A stretch of DNA of 64,000 bases from Bacteroidales bacterium (GCA_021738625.1 JAIPBS010000017.1:1-64000); one strand, 5' to 3'; shown: positions 9,086-19,616, numbered from the stretch's first letter. Notes: a model not told the origin generated them from the sequence alone. Made by a program: numbers and translations.

Positions 9086-9322
9086 TTATTCGGCCAGGAT
9101 CAGCACTTTGTTTTGAAGCACTTCAATTACGCCTCCCTTGACCTCAAAAAATTTTTCCTGTTTTTCAGGATCGAGTATCTTTATACGGCCTTCTTTCAGT
9201 ACAGAGATCAGCGGGGCATGGTTGTTCAGGATCTCGAAGGAACCGTCCAGGCCGGGGAGTTGCACCAGGCTGGCTTCACCATTGTAAATTGTTTTGTCCG
9301 GTGTGATGATCTCAAGCTTCAT
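9086..9322 (-). CDS. atpC: ATP synthase F1 subunit epsilon, short form
   Basis: This 78-residue rotor subunit binds gamma and the c-ring. The N-terminal beta-sandwich is present (MKLEIITPDKTIYNGEA, LPGLDGSFEILNNHAPLIS). The protein ends where the sandwich ends, so the C-terminal helical hairpin that inhibits ATP hydrolysis in E. coli (about 139 residues) is absent. Short epsilon subunits are usual in Bacteroidota. It follows atpD by 14 bp, so the pair forms a catalytic-subunit operon apart from the other atp genes. Confidence 0.95.
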   Translation of the reverse strand: MKLEIITPDKTIYNGEASLVQLPGLDGSFEILNNHAPLISVLKEGRIKILDPEKQEKFFEVKGGVIEVLQNKVLILAE

Positions 9323-9336
9323 AAGTGCTTTGCTTT

Positions 9337-11162
<1,826 letters not shown>

Positions 11163-11816
11163 TCAGGCATGTTCCTCAACTGTTTCCCTTTCTTTGGGCA
11201 TCTCGGTTTTATTTAACTTTATGCTGCTCTCTTTCTTAAAAAATTTCCCCTGAAAAATGATCAGCAGGATCACCCCGATGGTGATGGCCGAATCGGCAAC
11301 ATTGAAAATTGGGGGGAAGATCTCCCGTCCGCTCAGCCAGGGCATCCATTCCGGCCAGCGGGCGGTAAAGTGGAACATATCCACCACACGGCCAAACAGC
11401 AAAGTGGCATAGCCTCCGTTTTCAGGAAGGAAAACCGCCACATCGTGGAAGCTTCCGCTGAAAAGTAAGCCATAAAAAGCACTGTCGATGATGTTGCCGA
11501 AAGCCCCGGCAAAAATCAGGGCCATGCTTATGATCAGGCCGGTATGGGCATTTTTGCGGACCAGATGCCAAATGTACCAGGCGATGGCTATGGCAGCCAG
11601 GATCCGAAAAATGCTTAAAAACAACTTACCGTACCTGCCTGCAAACTCCATCCCGAAAGCCATGCCGTTGTTTTCGGTGAACTCCAGCCAAAACCAGTTG
11701 CCGATCATGGGATAACCTTCACCAATAACCATATTGGTTTTGACCCAGAATTTTAAAATCTGGTCAATGATCAAAATTCCCAGAATGACGAGTATGGCAA
11801 TCGTACCCTTCTTCAA
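11163..11816 (-). CDS. lspA: Lipoprotein signal peptidase II
   Basis: This inner-membrane aspartyl protease removes signal peptides from diacylglyceryl-modified prolipoproteins. At 217 residues it is longer than the usual 160-170, owing to an insertion around residues 120-165 (seen in Bacteroidota) and a charged tail. The catalytic aspartates are Asp111 (FGNIIDSAFYG) and Asp175 (FNVADSAITIG). It serves the many lipoproteins in this window. It is the third gene of ileS-dksA-like-lspA, 14 bp after the preceding one. Confidence 0.95.
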   Translation of the reverse strand: MKKGTIAILVILGILIIDQILKFWVKTNMVIGEGYPMIGNWFWLEFTENNGMAFGMEFAGRYGKLFLSIFRILAAIAIAWYIWHLVRKNAHTGLIISMALIFAGAFGNIIDSAFYGLLFSGSFHDVAVFLPENGGYATLLFGRVVDMFHFTARWPEWMPWLSGREIFPPIFNVADSAITIGVILLIIFQGKFFKKESSIKLNKTEMPKERETVEEHA

Positions 11817-11830
11817 TTTTCTGAAATGCT

Positions 11831-12280
11831 TTATTTATTATTAGAGCTCACCTGGCTGGCAGGGTTTTTATATTGCTGCAACTTGGCGTCGATGCTCAGG
11901 GTGGCATGGGGAACGCTACGCAATCTTTCCTTGGAAATCAGCTTGCCGGTTACCCTGCAAATGCCATAGGTTTTGTTTTCGATCCTGATCAGGGCATTCT
12001 CCAGCCCGGTGATGAATTTCTGCTGGCGGCCTGCCAGCCGGCTGTTCTCTTCCTTGCTGAGCACATTGTAACCCTCTTCCAGTACCTTGAAGGTAGGCGA
12101 GGTGTCGTTGGTATCGTGTTCGTTGCTTTGGGTATATGCCTCGGTGAGAAGTTTTAGATCTCTTCTGGCCTTTTCAAGTTTCTTTTCAATGATTTCCTTG
12201 AATTCCTGAAGTTCTTCATCCGAATACCGGGTCCTTTCAGGCTTCTTGTCTTTTGAGCTGCTTTTTTCTTTGTTTTTCAT
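11831..12280 (-). CDS. DksA/TraR-family protein with degenerate zinc finger
   Basis: This 149-residue protein has a Lys-rich N-terminus, a central helical pair, and a C-terminal YGICRVTGKLISKERLRSVPHAT segment in the position of the DksA C4 zinc finger. Only the first Cys is kept. The second position of the CxxC is Gly, and the C-terminal CxxC is replaced by His-Ala-Thr-Leu. DksA proteins bind the RNA polymerase secondary channel and modulate rRNA and amino-acid promoters. This non-zinc version is common next to lspA and ileS in Bacteroidota, and its exact role is unclear to me. It lies 29 bp after ileS. Confidence 0.8.
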   Translation of the reverse strand: MKNKEKSSSKDKKPERTRYSDEELQEFKEIIEKKLEKARRDLKLLTEAYTQSNEHDTNDTSPTFKVLEEGYNVLSKEENSRLAGRQQKFITGLENALIRIENKTYGICRVTGKLISKERLRSVPHATLSIDAKLQQYKNPASQVSSNNK

Positions 12281-12309
12281 GCCGGTAAATTTTTAGTTTC
12301 GGAAATCAG

Positions 12310-15300
12310 TTAAATCACCTTTTTGATATTGATGTCTATGTTGATGTCGTCAAATAGTTCGATGTTAACTTTATCCTTATGTTCTACTTCTTCTTTTAAA
12401 TTCAATGCTTTTGCAAGCGTTTCCGCACAAATATATGAAATATTGTTATTGATTGCCGTTGTTATCTCAGGCTTTTCCTCCACTTCCACAACGATTTTGT
12501 CGGTCACTTCAAAACCCTTGTCTTTTCTAAGGTTTTGTATCCTGTTAATCAGTTCGCGAGCGATGCCCTCCTGCTTTAATTCGTCTGTGATGGAGATGTC
12601 CAGTGCCACAGTTAGCTGGTCTTCATTGGCTACCACCCAGCCGGGGATGTCTTCGGTGGTGATCTCCACATCTTCCTGTCTGAGAACAATTTCCTGTTCC
12701 TCCAGCTTCATCTTGAATGCACCGGATTTTTCAAGCTCGTTGATCTGTTCCTGGGAGAAGCTTTCAATGGCGCCGGCCAGTTTTTTCATCAGCTTGCCGT
12801 AGCGCGGCCCCAGACTTTTAAAATTGGGCCTGATCTTTTTCACCAGGATGTTGCTTTCCTCATCCAGGTATTCCAGTTCTTTCACATTTACCTCCGAGAG
12901 AATAAGATCTTCCACTTCCTGTAACTGTTTCCTGAATTTTTCGCTGGAAACCGGAATCATGATCTTATTAAGGGGTTGCCTAACCCTGATGTTAGTTTTT
13001 TTCCTCAAGGACAATACCATAGAAGAAAGCCTTTGTGCCAGTTCCATGCGCTCTTCAAGATCTTTATCGATCTTGCTTTCATCCGCAACAGGGTAGTCGG
13101 TCAAATGCACCGAGTCAACCTTATGCCGTTTGGTAACCCGGTTCAGGTCGGTAAAAATCCGATCCATGAAAAAGGGCGCAATGGGGGATGCGATCTGTGC
13201 CAGCACCTCCAGGCAACTGTAAAGGGTTTGATAAGCTGAGATCTTGTCTTCGGTGTAGTCGCCTTTCCAGAACCTTCTTCTCGACAAACGCACATACCAG
13301 TTGCTGAGGTGGTCGTCGAGGAATTCCGCGATGGCCCTGCCCGCTTTGGTCGGCTCGTAGTCGTTGTAGCATTCGTCGGTATATCGGATCAGTGAATTGA
13401 GTTCGGAAAGGATCCAGCGATCGATCTCCGGGCGTTTTTCCCAAGGGATCTCATCTTCACTATAAGTATAGCCGTCGATATTGGCGTACAATGCAAAAAA
13501 TGAATAGGTGTTGTAGAGCGTTCCGAAGAATTTCCGCTGCACCTCTTCAATTCCTTTAACATTAAATTTTAGATTGTCCCAGGGTTGGGCGTTGGTGATC
13601 ATGTACCAGCGCGTGGCGTCCGGGCCGTATTTTTGGATGGTTTGGAAGGGGTCTGCTGCATTACCCAGCCTTTTCGACATTTTATTGCCATTCTTATCGA
13701 GCACCAGGCCATTCGAAACACAGGTTTTATACGAAACCGAATCGAACAACATCACGGCGATGGCATGCATGGTAAAAAACCAGCCGCGGGTCTGGTCAAC
13801 GCCTTCTGCGATAAAATCGGCCGGAAAGCTTCTTTCAAATTCTTTTTTGTTTTCAAATGGATAATGAAACTGGGCATAAGGCATCGAGCCTGAGTCGAAC
13901 CAAACGTCGATCAGGTCGGGTTCGCGCTGCATCTTTTGCCCGCTTTCCGAAACCAGCACGATTTTATCCACATAAGGTCTGTGAAAATCGAAGCTGTTGT
14001 AGTTCTTCTCCGACATGTCTTCCGGCCTGAAATAATCCAGGGGATTTTCATCCATAAAACCGGCTGCGATGCTTTTTTCGATCTCTTCTTTTAGCTCTGT
14101 TGCAGAACCGAGGCATTTTATTTCCTTGCCGTCTTCCGTTGTCCAGACCGGCAGAGGCACGCCCCAAAAGCGTGATCTACTGAGGTTCCAGTCGACAAGG
14201 TTCTCCAGCCAGTTTCCAAACCTGCCTGTACCGGTAGATTTTGGTTTCCAGTTGATGGTTTCATTCAGTTCCATCATTCGTTTTTTTAAAGAGGTGGTTT
14301 TGATGAACCAGGAGTCGAGCGGATAATACAGAATAGGTTTGTCGGTTCGCCAGCAATGCGGGTAATTGTGTATATATTTCTCAATCTTAAAAGCTTTATT
14401 GTTCAGCTTAAGCATCACGGCAAGGTCCACATCCAACTGGGGATCGGCCTCGGTCAAATCTTTGTCGAATTCGTTTTTAACGTACCGGCCTGAGTAATCC
14501 TCATACGCCGTTTTAACATATCCGGAAACAAAGGCCTCATCCAGATCGGCTACTTTAAAAAACCTTCCCTTAAGATCGACCATCGGACGTTTTTTGCCTT
14601 CCCTGTCAATCAGGTGAAGGGGAGCAATGTTGTTTTGTTTGGCCACAAAATCGTCGTCGGCGCCAAAAGTAGGGGCGATATGAACGATGCCGGTTCCGTC
14701 CTCCGTGGTCACGAAATCTCCCATTATGGCCCTGAAGGCGTCTCCCATGGGTTCGATCCATGGGATGAGCTGTTCATAACGGATGCCTTCCAGTTGGGAA
14801 CCCTTAAATTCACTTATGATTTTGTAAGGGATTTTCTTATCGCCAGGTTTATATTCTCCCAGCTTAAGGTCTTTTAGTTCTTCATTGAAATAAGCGCTAA
14901 AGCGGTCTTTGGCCAGGATCACGGTAAGGGGTTTGTCAGTATATTGATTGAAGGTTTTCACCATCTGGTAAACGATATTCTTTCCGAAGGCCAGGGCAGT
15001 GTTGGACGGCAGCGTCCAGGGCGTGGTGGTCCAGGCCAAAAAGAATACATCCGTATCGGTTAGTTTGAAAAGAAAATCGGATTTTTCGTTTTTGATGATC
15101 TTGAACTGAGCAGTAACTGTGGTATCTTTCACATCGCGGTAGCAACCCGGCAGGTTCAACTCGTGTGAGCTGAGGCCGGTTCCGGCTGCAGGAGAATAAG
15201 GCTGGATGGTATAGCCTTTGTAAAGCAATCCTTTTTCGTAAAGCTTCTTTAACAGATACCAGACGGTTTCTATGTATTTGTTGTCGAAAGTAATATATGG

Positions 15301-15744
15301 ATCATCCAGATCGACCCAGTAGCCCATCTTTATTGTCAGTTCATCCCACAGATCCTTATATTTCATTACCTCTTCCCGGCAAGCCTTGTTGTAATCTTCT
15401 ACACTGATGGTTTTGCCAATATCTTCCTTGGTGATGCCCAGGGTTTTTTCGGTTGCGATCTCGATGGGCAGGCCGTGTGTATCCCATCCGGCTTTACGTT
15501 TTACGTAATAACCCTTCAGTGTTTTGTACCTGCAAAAAATATCCTTGATAGCGCGCGCAGTAACATGATGAATGCCGGGCTTCCCATTGGCCGAAGGAGG
15601 ACCTTCATAAAAAACAAAGGGCTTGTGGCCTTCCCGGGTTTTCAGGCTTTGCTCAAATACTTTCTTTTCTTCCCAGCATGCTCCCACCTCTTTTCCAAGC
15701 TGGGATAAATCAAGCTTTTTATATTCTTTATATTTTTCCTGCAT
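12310..15744 (-). CDS. ileS: Isoleucyl-tRNA synthetase
   Basis: This class I synthetase of 1144 residues charges tRNA-Ile and edits mischarged valine. The HIGH-type motif is GIHH at residues 57-60. The KMSKR motif is at 687-691 (DKNGNKMSKRLGNAADPF). The CP1 editing domain and the anticodon-binding domain are full length. The long C-terminal region lacks a clear C-terminal zinc finger, as in the long archaeal/eukaryotic-type IleRS branch found in many Bacteroidota. It is the first gene of a three-gene operon and is preceded by a structured leader. Confidence 0.97.
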   Translation of the reverse strand: MQEKYKEYKKLDLSQLGKEVGACWEEKKVFEQSLKTREGHKPFVFYEGPPSANGKPGIHHVTARAIKDIFCRYKTLKGYYVKRKAGWDTHGLPIEIATEKTLGITKEDIGKTISVEDYNKACREEVMKYKDLWDELTIKMGYWVDLDDPYITFDNKYIETVWYLLKKLYEKGLLYKGYTIQPYSPAAGTGLSSHELNLPGCYRDVKDTTVTAQFKIIKNEKSDFLFKLTDTDVFFLAWTTTPWTLPSNTALAFGKNIVYQMVKTFNQYTDKPLTVILAKDRFSAYFNEELKDLKLGEYKPGDKKIPYKIISEFKGSQLEGIRYEQLIPWIEPMGDAFRAIMGDFVTTEDGTGIVHIAPTFGADDDFVAKQNNIAPLHLIDREGKKRPMVDLKGRFFKVADLDEAFVSGYVKTAYEDYSGRYVKNEFDKDLTEADPQLDVDLAVMLKLNNKAFKIEKYIHNYPHCWRTDKPILYYPLDSWFIKTTSLKKRMMELNETINWKPKSTGTGRFGNWLENLVDWNLSRSRFWGVPLPVWTTEDGKEIKCLGSATELKEEIEKSIAAGFMDENPLDYFRPEDMSEKNYNSFDFHRPYVDKIVLVSESGQKMQREPDLIDVWFDSGSMPYAQFHYPFENKKEFERSFPADFIAEGVDQTRGWFFTMHAIAVMLFDSVSYKTCVSNGLVLDKNGNKMSKRLGNAADPFQTIQKYGPDATRWYMITNAQPWDNLKFNVKGIEEVQRKFFGTLYNTYSFFALYANIDGYTYSEDEIPWEKRPEIDRWILSELNSLIRYTDECYNDYEPTKAGRAIAEFLDDHLSNWYVRLSRRRFWKGDYTEDKISAYQTLYSCLEVLAQIASPIAPFFMDRIFTDLNRVTKRHKVDSVHLTDYPVADESKIDKDLEERMELAQRLSSMVLSLRKKTNIRVRQPLNKIMIPVSSEKFRKQLQEVEDLILSEVNVKELEYLDEESNILVKKIRPNFKSLGPRYGKLMKKLAGAIESFSQEQINELEKSGAFKMKLEEQEIVLRQEDVEITTEDIPGWVVANEDQLTVALDISITDELKQEGIARELINRIQNLRKDKGFEVTDKIVVEVEEKPEITTAINNNISYICAETLAKALNLKEEVEHKDKVNIELFDDINIDINIKKVI

Positions 15745-15876
15745 CCGCTACTAGATGTTTTCCTTGATTGAATCCGCCTAAGGCGGATAAGGGCCCATTC
15801 CCCGCCCCCTGGGTGATTTTCAATATTCCATTTAACACCCCGCTGCTCTATGGCGGGGTATTTTGTCTTAAAACAA
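15745..15876 (-). promoter_or_regulatory. Structured leader of ileS
   Basis: Between the predicted transcript start (about 15875) and the ileS ATG lie three hairpins on about 130 nt: a small TTGT/ACAA stem at 15863-15876, CCCCGC/GCGGGG at 15838-15858, and a perfect ATCCGCCT/AGGCGGAT stem with a 1-nt loop at 15772-15788. No T-box core motif is seen. It may regulate ileS, or it may be palindromic intergenic repeat sequence that happens to lie in the leader. Confidence 0.35.
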
Positions 15877-15880
15877 GGTG

Positions 15881-15888
15881 CAAAAGTA
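15881..15888 (-). promoter_or_regulatory. Promoter -7 box for ileS operon
   Basis: TACTTTTG on the minus strand fits TAnnTTTG. The -33 region is a weak TTTTCA about 19 bp upstream. The transcript would start near 15875. Confidence 0.5.
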
Positions 15889-15982
15889 TAAAAAATATTG
15901 AAAGGATTGAAAATAATGAATTTATGAAGGATTGCTTTGGAAAATGCCAAGCGGAATTTAAAAAATTCTTATGAAATAAGAA

Positions 15983-16043
15983 AGGCTGTCTGAGGTAAAG
16001 CACACTGTGCTGGTTTATAACAAACTAGACGAACCGACAGCCT
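15983..16043. repeat. Nested inverted repeat downstream of ku remnant
   Basis: AGGCTGTC at 15983-15990 pairs with GACAGCCT at 16036-16043. Inside lies a perfect palindrome AGCACA C TGTGCT at 15999-16011. On the minus strand the outer repeat is followed by TTTCTTATTT, so it may be the old terminator of the ku gene, or the end of a lost mobile element. Confidence 0.45.
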
Positions 16044-16077
16044 GCGAATGACCTGTAAGTGTGATGCAAGGAGATTT

Positions 16078-16352
16078 TCAGTTCAGACTTTCTTTAAGTT
16101 GAGCCACCAGGTTTTTGGAAGCAGTTTTTTTGGTTTTTTTGCCGGGGGTTTTTATTTCCTTGTTTTTGGCTTTGGCTTCGATCACCTTTTTGAGCTTTTG
16201 CCGATAGGTGTCTTTGAATTTACCGGGCTGGAATTCACTCTCCATTCCCGAAGCATATCGAAGTTCATTCTTCTTGGGGAAGAACCGCTGAACAGCTTCA
16301 CGGGAATGTTCACCAGACCGAAACTTATGCTTCCTGACCAGATCGAGTGCAT
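16078..16352 (-). pseudogene. Bacterial Ku remnant (internal deletion)
   Basis: Ku binds DNA double-strand ends and recruits ligase LigD for end joining. The minus strand from an ATG at 16352 encodes MHSIWSGSISFGLVNIPVKL and then a FSG...MNFDML segment, the hallmark N-terminus of bacterial Ku. From about 16257 a different frame encodes FQPGKFKDTYRQKLKKVIEA, AKAKNKEIK and SKNLVAQLKESLN, stopping at 16078; this is the Ku C-terminus. Roughly 170 residues between them, including the beta-barrel core, are gone and the frame is shifted. In frame, the N-terminal piece runs only to a stop at 16182. The gene cannot make Ku. No ligD is in the window. Confidence 0.8.
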
Positions 16353-16409
16353 TTTAAATTGATTTAATGAGTAAGTTTTTCTACAATGCAGAGGATTGCC
16401 GGCCTCAAT

Positions 16410-16660
16410 CTATTTCCTTTTATATCTTCCCATGTATTCGCCCTCATCAAGGATGCTGCCTTCCATGGCGTTGAGCAGGTCATCCCGGCTCGCCCCTTCT
16501 TCCTGTTTGAGCTTTCTTTTCAGGGCATAAACCCTGAAATAGTAGCGATGCGTTTCACCTTCCGGAGGGCAGGGCCCTCCGTAGCCAATCTTACCGAAAT
16601 CGTTCTGTCCCTGAACGGCGCCGTTTTTCAGGTTTTTTTCTTTGGGAATAATCCCTTTTG
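16410..16660 (-). pseudogene. YbhB/PEBP-family protein remnant (5' truncated)
   Basis: The minus strand encodes, without a start codon, the C-terminal half of a YbhB/YbcL phosphatidylethanolamine-binding-like protein: [20 protein letters not shown], then [28 protein letters not shown] and finally [20 protein letters not shown], ending at a TAG at 16410. The GGPCPP loop and the AMEG...GEYMGRY end are strongly diagnostic. Upstream of about 16660 the similarity stops and the frame runs out of phase into the 3' end of the next gene. The first half was therefore lost by a deletion. It lies 57 bp upstream of the ku remnant. Confidence 0.8.
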
Positions 16661-16662
16661 AA

Positions 16663-17178
16663 TTATTTAATTTCCTTCCCGATCTTCGGGTTGGCCAGGA
16701 TGTTGCTCAAAATGGTATTGGCGGTTTCGCTACCGTAGTTTCTCAGCTTTTCGAAAATCTTATCTTTCTTTTCATCTGTTTTACCTTTGTCGTTCAAGAT
16801 TTTTACAAGTTCTTTATACTGGGATCCTTTTAATTCATCCTGCAGGGCTTCGGTGATGATCAGAACGATTTCCTCATTACTTTCCGAGCCGGTTTTGGGT
16901 GCCCCGAAATTCTCCAGTTCCGAAACGGAGGCTTCCAGGATCTCGCGGCCCAGCTTCTTGCAGGCCTCTATGGCCGAATCGCCTGAAGTGTCGCGCAACG
17001 ACCAGCTGCCGTGCATATATTCGATGTTGCGGATCTGGTCGATCTTTCTGCTGTCTTCCCCGAATATCCGACCCAGGATAATGGTGGTATAATTCTTCCA
17101 GGCTTTCAGGTCGAAATCCTTTTTTTCGAGTTTTGCAATCTGTTCCCTCAGCAATTCAATTTCTTTCTCGGCTGCCAT
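16663..17178 (-). CDS. Hypothetical coiled-coil N-terminal protein
   Basis: This 171-residue cytoplasmic protein starts with a Glu/Lys heptad-rich coiled coil ([16 protein letters not shown]). A central segment ([20 protein letters not shown], then SWSLRDTSG) is followed by helices to the end. I have a sense of seeing the same N-terminal block in other Bacteroidota proteins of unknown function, but cannot name a family. Its 3' end abuts the truncated PEBP remnant, so a deletion ended very close to its stop codon. It lies 5 bp downstream of the T9SS propeller gene's stop. Confidence 0.6.
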   Translation of the reverse strand: MAAEKEIELLREQIAKLEKKDFDLKAWKNYTTIILGRIFGEDSRKIDQIRNIEYMHGSWSLRDTSGDSAIEACKKLGREILEASVSELENFGAPKTGSESNEEIVLIITEALQDELKGSQYKELVKILNDKGKTDEKKDKIFEKLRNYGSETANTILSNILANPKIGKEIK

Positions 17179-17183
17179 GTTGA

Positions 17184-18830
17184 TCAGTGTTTGATGATGA
17201 TTTTTTCGCTGTACATTCCTTTTTCTGAATATACATTAACGAGATATGTTCCGTTTTCATACCCGGCGGTGTTAAAGATAATACCTTTTATGGAAAGGCT
17301 GTTTCCGGCATGTCTTTTCTCAATGATCCTTCCACTTACATCCGTTATCAATACCTTTAGTTGCTCATCATTTACTCTTTCAATATTTAGGGAAAACTGC
17401 TTTCCTGCCGGATTAGGATACAGGCTGATCTTGTGAATAAAATTGCCGTACATGATGCCTGAACCTGTTCCTGAAATTTTCGCCACAAAAATATCATGAC
17501 CAGCCCATCCGTCAATTGAATGTTGGCCGAAAAGGGCTTCTTCCGTAAAAATACCACAGAGATATACATTGTTGTTCTGATCCAGTCCGAGGCTGTATCC
17601 ATAGTCGTTTTCAGCGCCACCTGCGCTTTTCGCCCAGCTGATCCCGCCATTGGCATCATAGCTCGCCACGAACACATCCGCCATGCCGAGGCTTTCCATC
17701 TCCAGATCACCGAATCCGGCCGATCCGTTGAAAAAGCCCGTGAGGTAGCTGTTGCCTTCTCCATCCACAAACAGATCACGTCCCTGGTCCATATGCGCGC
17801 CGCCCGCTTTGTTTGCCCAGCGCAAAAGCCCATTGGGGTGGTAGCTGGCAATATAAACGTCAAAATCAAACTGACCGCCGCTTGCATGTAAAACATCCTG
17901 GTAATCAAGATTCAAATGGCCGGAAAAAAATCCAGCGGTGTAAATATTTTCATGGTCATCGATACCAATTCCAAACGCCCGCGCAAAATCGTTGGCGCCG
18001 CCAAAAGCGGGGCTGATCCATTGAATATCGCCGGAAGCATCCATTTTTGCAAGATAAACACTTGTGATCGCCGGACTGTACAATTCAAATTCTCCGAAGT
18101 GACAGATTCCGTTAAAAAAGCCAGTGAAAACGATGTTTCCCGATCCGTCGGTTTCAATTCCATAGGCCCTGTCCTCGCCCATGCCGCCAAAGTGTTTGGC
18201 CCAACTGAAAGCGCCATTGTTGTGGTACAGTGCGATGAAGATGTCGCGATCGCCGAGGCTGGCAAAACTATGTTCTTCCATAAATTCCACTTCCCCCCTG
18301 AAGCTTCCCGAAACGATCACATCTCCTTCAGCATTTACCGTTATCCGGTTTCCATAAATATCATGCTCACCAGCGGCCTTTTTTGCCCAGATGGCATTGC
18401 CTTCCGGATCGTATTTGGCAACAAACATATCACAGAGGCCGTGGCATTCAAGTTGGATATCATCGAATGAAACTATTTCTTCAAACCAGCCAGTGATGAA
18501 AACATTTCCATCAGCATCCATTGCGATGCCGGCTGCCGTGTTGCTTCCCTTGCCAGGAGCATGCTTTACCCAAAGCAAGCTTCCGAGCGAATCGTATTTG
18601 GCGAGGAAAATATCTTTTAAACTGTCACTGACAAGTTCAATGCCTCCGAAATCTGCCGTATCCGAGAACCAACCTGTTACATATGAGTTGCCTGATATAT
18701 CTGTAACCATTGCATAAGCCTGGTCGGAACCATGGCCGCCGGCTGACTCGGCCCATTGAAAATCCTGTGATGAAAGGGATGAATATGCAATGAATAAAAC
18801 GGTAAAAATGAGATAGATTTTTGTTTTCAT
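17184..18830 (-). CDS. SBBP-repeat beta-propeller with T9SS sorting domain
   Basis: This 548-residue secreted protein starts at 18830 with signal peptide MKTKIYLIFTVLFIAYSSLSS; an upstream in-frame Met at 18902 is disfavoured. About seven repeats of roughly 55-60 residues follow, each with a core like D-x-x-GN-x-Y-x-T-G-x-F and an F-V-A-K-Y/S-x-D strand. This is the SBBP/beta-propeller pattern. The last 80 residues (LYPNPAGKQFSLN..., VLITDVSGRII, YLVNVYSEKGM) are a type A sorting domain for the type IX secretion system, so the protein should be exported and attached to, or released from, the cell surface. Function beyond that is unknown. Confidence 0.88.
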   Translation of the reverse strand: MKTKIYLIFTVLFIAYSSLSSQDFQWAESAGGHGSDQAYAMVTDISGNSYVTGWFSDTADFGGIELVSDSLKDIFLAKYDSLGSLLWVKHAPGKGSNTAAGIAMDADGNVFITGWFEEIVSFDDIQLECHGLCDMFVAKYDPEGNAIWAKKAAGEHDIYGNRITVNAEGDVIVSGSFRGEVEFMEEHSFASLGDRDIFIALYHNNGAFSWAKHFGGMGEDRAYGIETDGSGNIVFTGFFNGICHFGEFELYSPAITSVYLAKMDASGDIQWISPAFGGANDFARAFGIGIDDHENIYTAGFFSGHLNLDYQDVLHASGGQFDFDVYIASYHPNGLLRWANKAGGAHMDQGRDLFVDGEGNSYLTGFFNGSAGFGDLEMESLGMADVFVASYDANGGISWAKSAGGAENDYGYSLGLDQNNNVYLCGIFTEEALFGQHSIDGWAGHDIFVAKISGTGSGIMYGNFIHKISLYPNPAGKQFSLNIERVNDEQLKVLITDVSGRIIEKRHAGNSLSIKGIIFNTAGYENGTYLVNVYSEKGMYSEKIIIKH

Positions 18831-18983
18831 AGATTTGATGCGGTTTGTTAATTCTGCTATCAAATATAAAGATAAATTCATAGCTGAATCTGCTGCCAGC
18901 ATTTTTCAATGGTTTAAAGTCTTGGGGCTTAATAGTAGATGATATTTTAGTAAGTTTGTTATTCTTTGAAAAAAATAATCAGC

Positions 18984-19616
18984 ATGTTTACCGAAGAAAG
19001 AAAAACCGAAGAATTTAACGCCATTCACCTGAAGGGCATTGGCAACCTGATATTGAAGCAGGCAGATCATTGCAGCCTGAAACTTAGCTCCGATAAGGAT
19101 GTACTTTCCAACATACGTACAAGAGTCCGGAAAGGAGAACTGATCATTTCGATGGGCAGCGGGATCCCGCTCTGGCTGGCCAATTTCCCGAAAATTGAAA
19201 TTGAAGTTGGCATGAAGGATATCGTCTCTATAAAGGTAGGAGGCGTTGGCAGGATCAGCGGACAGGGTGAGATCAGGGCCGGGGATATTATGATTTATAA
19301 CAAGGGGGTTGGCGGAATCCTTCTCAGCCTGCAGGCTAATGAGGTGAAGACTTTCCTGAAGGGCGTCGGTGAGATCGAATTGTTTGGAAAGACCCGCCTG
19401 CATGATGCCGAGATCACAGGCACCGGAAAAATCAATGCGAAGGATCTGGAAGCAGAATATGTGAATGTACTGGCCAATGGGGTTGGAGAATGCCTGGTTC
19501 ATGCCACAAAGGAATTGAAGGTGAATGCCGGGGGCATCGGCAGGGTTCGCTACCGGGGAAATCCCAAAGTGGAAAGGCAGCAATCCGGATTGGGCAGCAT
19601 CGAACCCATCCCATAA
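18984..19616 (+). CDS. DUF2807 (GIN-domain) protein
   Basis: This 210-residue protein matches the putative auto-transporter adhesin head GIN domain: a right-handed beta-helix built of short repeats such as IKVGGVGRISG, MIYNKGVGGI, LKGVGEIELFG and VLANGVGECLV, with the typical opening FNAIHLKGIGNLILKQ. Family members usually carry a signal peptide. None is seen here even with an upstream TTG (18966), so its location is unclear. Start at the ATG at 18984. It is divergent from the T9SS propeller gene and 67 bp upstream of dnaG. Confidence 0.82.
   Translation: MFTEERKTEEFNAIHLKGIGNLILKQADHCSLKLSSDKDVLSNIRTRVRKGELIISMGSGIPLWLANFPKIEIEVGMKDIVSIKVGGVGRISGQGEIRAGDIMIYNKGVGGILLSLQANEVKTFLKGVGEIELFGKTRLHDAEITGTGKINAKDLEAEYVNVLANGVGECLVHATKELKVNAGGIGRVRYRGNPKVERQQSGLGSIEPIP

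Larger units (their letters stand above)
15877..16077. other. Non-coding stretch between ileS and the ku remnant
   Basis: No gene is seen. It holds the ileS promoter box at its left end and the nested inverted repeat at 15983-16043 on the right. Confidence 0.5.

Noticed and set aside
15745-15888. T-box riboswitch before ileS
   Set aside because: No AGGGTGGNACCGCG-like antiterminator or specifier loop was found in the leader.
16048-16362. 104-residue + strand open frame
   Set aside because: It is the complement of the ku remnant, which is recognisable on the minus strand.
16386-16661. 91-residue + strand open frame
   Set aside because: It is the complement of the PEBP remnant on the minus strand.
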